From contig JAXRKN010000044.1 in assembly GCA_038502055.1 (NCBI GenBank), forward strand, positions 11,057,501 through 11,121,500: 64,000 nucleotides of DNA, written 5' to 3'. Positions 62,870 to 64,000 of this stretch are shown one piece after another. Position 1 is the stretch's first letter. Every line of letters starts with the position of its first letter. The notes beneath the pieces were generated by a model, which saw only the letters and a list, made by a program, of their open reading frames with translations, did no database searches and was not told where the DNA came from. The DNA comes from Tanytarsus gracilentus. Its lineage: Eukaryota; Arthropoda; Insecta; Diptera; Chironomidae. The translations under genes were made by a program, and so were the position numbers.

Positions 62870-63444
62870 AACTTTTAAATCAGTTTATTTTTTAATCTCA
62901 GTTTATTTCAGCAAAGTTTTTGTAATATTTTGATTAAAAAAAATAACAAATTTTTTGATTACTGAAAAATTGAAAAAATGTCCTGGATTTTTTGTTAACT
63001 GTGAAATTTTTTGCAATAATAATTTATCTTATCCGCAGATTACAAAATCACTTGAAATTTTTTAGTTTACTTAATACCCACAGACAATTTTTATCAAATT
63101 TAATAAATTTTATAATTTTTGCGTAAATTTGACTTCACTTTTTGTAAATTTTTTAAAATTTCATTAATTTTAGTAAATTTTTTGATTAAATTTATCATTT
63201 TATAAATTTTTGATGTCAAATTCACGTACTTTTTAGTAAAAATTTTATGTAAAATTGAGTAAAAATTTACTTTAAAAAAATTTGCTAATTTTTTTATATT
63301 TTTTATGTAATTTTAGTCAAATTTCATTTTCCACTTTTGTGGACCTTAATTTATTAAGTTTTTTTGTACATCAGGTCTGGGCTTGTTTTTTTTGCTCTGT
63401 AATGAAGGAGAATATTTATTAGAAACTTAAACTTTTTTTTGCTT
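62870..63444. other. 3' flank of four-TM gene 3
   Basis: Very AT-rich, with repeated AAATTTTT-like runs. ATCTTATCC at about 63026 resembles the start of the cluster upstream motif, but no fourth gene follows within the window. Confidence 0.45.
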
Positions 63445-63527
63445 ACCGTGTTGCTAGGATTCGAACCGTGTTTCAGGAGGAGAAATGTTGTTACACTCGC
63501 GCGCGTAAACACTTCGCTACCAAGCCT
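63445..63527 (-). other. tRNA-like sequence (tRNA pseudogene or SINE head)
   Basis: On the minus strand, TAGCGAAGTGT (63519-63509) resembles a pol III A box and GGTTCGAATCC (63467-63457) is a perfect B box, about 50 nt apart and ending in TAGCAACACGG. The 83-nt span fits a long-variable-arm tRNA. However, the acceptor, anticodon and T stems do not pair convincingly, and an A-run rather than a T-run follows. A tRNA-derived SINE or decayed tRNA is more likely than a working gene. Confidence 0.4.
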
Positions 63528-64000
63528 TTATTGAATTTATTTGCAAAATGGCTCAAAGCTTATATAAGACACAAAAACTTTCTCCTCCCATTTTACAAAT
63601 ATTTATTAGGGACGTTCTTTGGATAGCATTCTTTATTTTGTTTCATTACTTTTTTAAAACTTTTTTCTACTATCATTATTTAATAAATAAAATAATTTTT
63701 TATAATATTTTTGAAGAAAAAAACGTTTTCCGTAAAATATTTTCAGCAAATTAACCTTGCTATGTAATCGTTTATTTAAAAATTTAACGAAGATCTTGAT
63801 CTATTATAATGACAATTAAAATAAATGAAGATTTAAAATTTAAAACAATATTTTTTCGGAGATTATGCATTTTAGAAAAAAATTTATGCAACACTACCAA
63901 AGAACGACTCATTAATCAAGAAATAAAAAACTCATTTTGACATACATTGATTTAACACTAAAATTTAGGTGAAAATGTTCAAATTATAAAAATTGACTCA
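63528..64000. other. Right end of window, no gene recognised
   Basis: AT-rich. One short hydrophobic open frame (63548-63754) has an ATG but low complexity and no family resemblance, and lacks the upstream motif of the four-TM cluster. Confidence 0.4.

Noticed and set aside
1..64000. CRISPR arrays, operons and other prokaryotic features
   Set aside because: Gene structures are spliced and animal-like; the only tandem repeats are microsatellites and minisatellites without spacer structure.

Overview
This window is AT-rich nuclear DNA from a eukaryote, almost certainly an insect and most likely a dipteran, perhaps a nematoceran midge. The evidence is gene structure: many 50-100 nt GT-AG introns beside a few very long ones, TATA boxes 60-110 nt upstream of secreted-protein genes, and protein families with clear animal orthologues. 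The species assignment is inference. I built the exon models by hand from splice signals and reading-frame phase, and every multi-exon gene below joins in frame.

Layout from left to right. 1100-3079 (+): the last three exons of a membrane dipeptidase. 3080-8648: no gene seen. 8649-13316 (-): a tandem cluster of three secreted alpha-carbonic anhydrases. 14357-14989 (+): a twin-CX9C UPF0545 (C22orf39/PANTS) protein ending in a CaaX-like box. 15806-18143 (-): RNF10. 18818-25226 (+): TRIM37, head-to-head with RNF10. 25605-27111 (-): trichoplein (TCHP), tail-to-tail with TRIM37. 27603-56372 (+): one 29-kb gene encoding a PPM1E/F-type PP2C phosphatase with a tail of more than 1,100 residues that carries a PAM2 motif and a basic Lys/Pro/Thr-rich end. 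Its 17.9-kb intron holds a decayed non-LTR retrotransposon (35.2-37.0 kb) and an antisense secreted-protein gene (43994-45175). A second intron of 4.3 kb holds another antisense secreted-protein gene (49531-50264) of apparently the same family.

56784-58204 is a probable non-autonomous mobile element bounded by 11-bp inverted repeats. It contains a 12/13-bp minisatellite, a 19-bp satellite of 32 units with no indels, and a short CGGA array. 59710-62869 (+) is a cluster of three small four-TM, PPxY-tailed proteins (LAPTM4/DUF4728-like). All three share an identical exon-2 length of 60 nt and a GATA-containing motif about 100 nt upstream of the ATG. The last kilobase holds a tRNA-like sequence.

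How the genes relate: RNF10, TRIM37, TCHP and the PP2C alternate strand and share two short divergent intergenic regions. TRIM37 and TCHP both belong to centrosome control in other animals. The least familiar material is the pair of intron-nested secreted genes with a W-x2-M-T-P-E-E repeat, the PAM2-tailed phosphatase, the TIR element with its satellites, and the two conserved upstream blocks (carbonic anhydrase and four-TM clusters).
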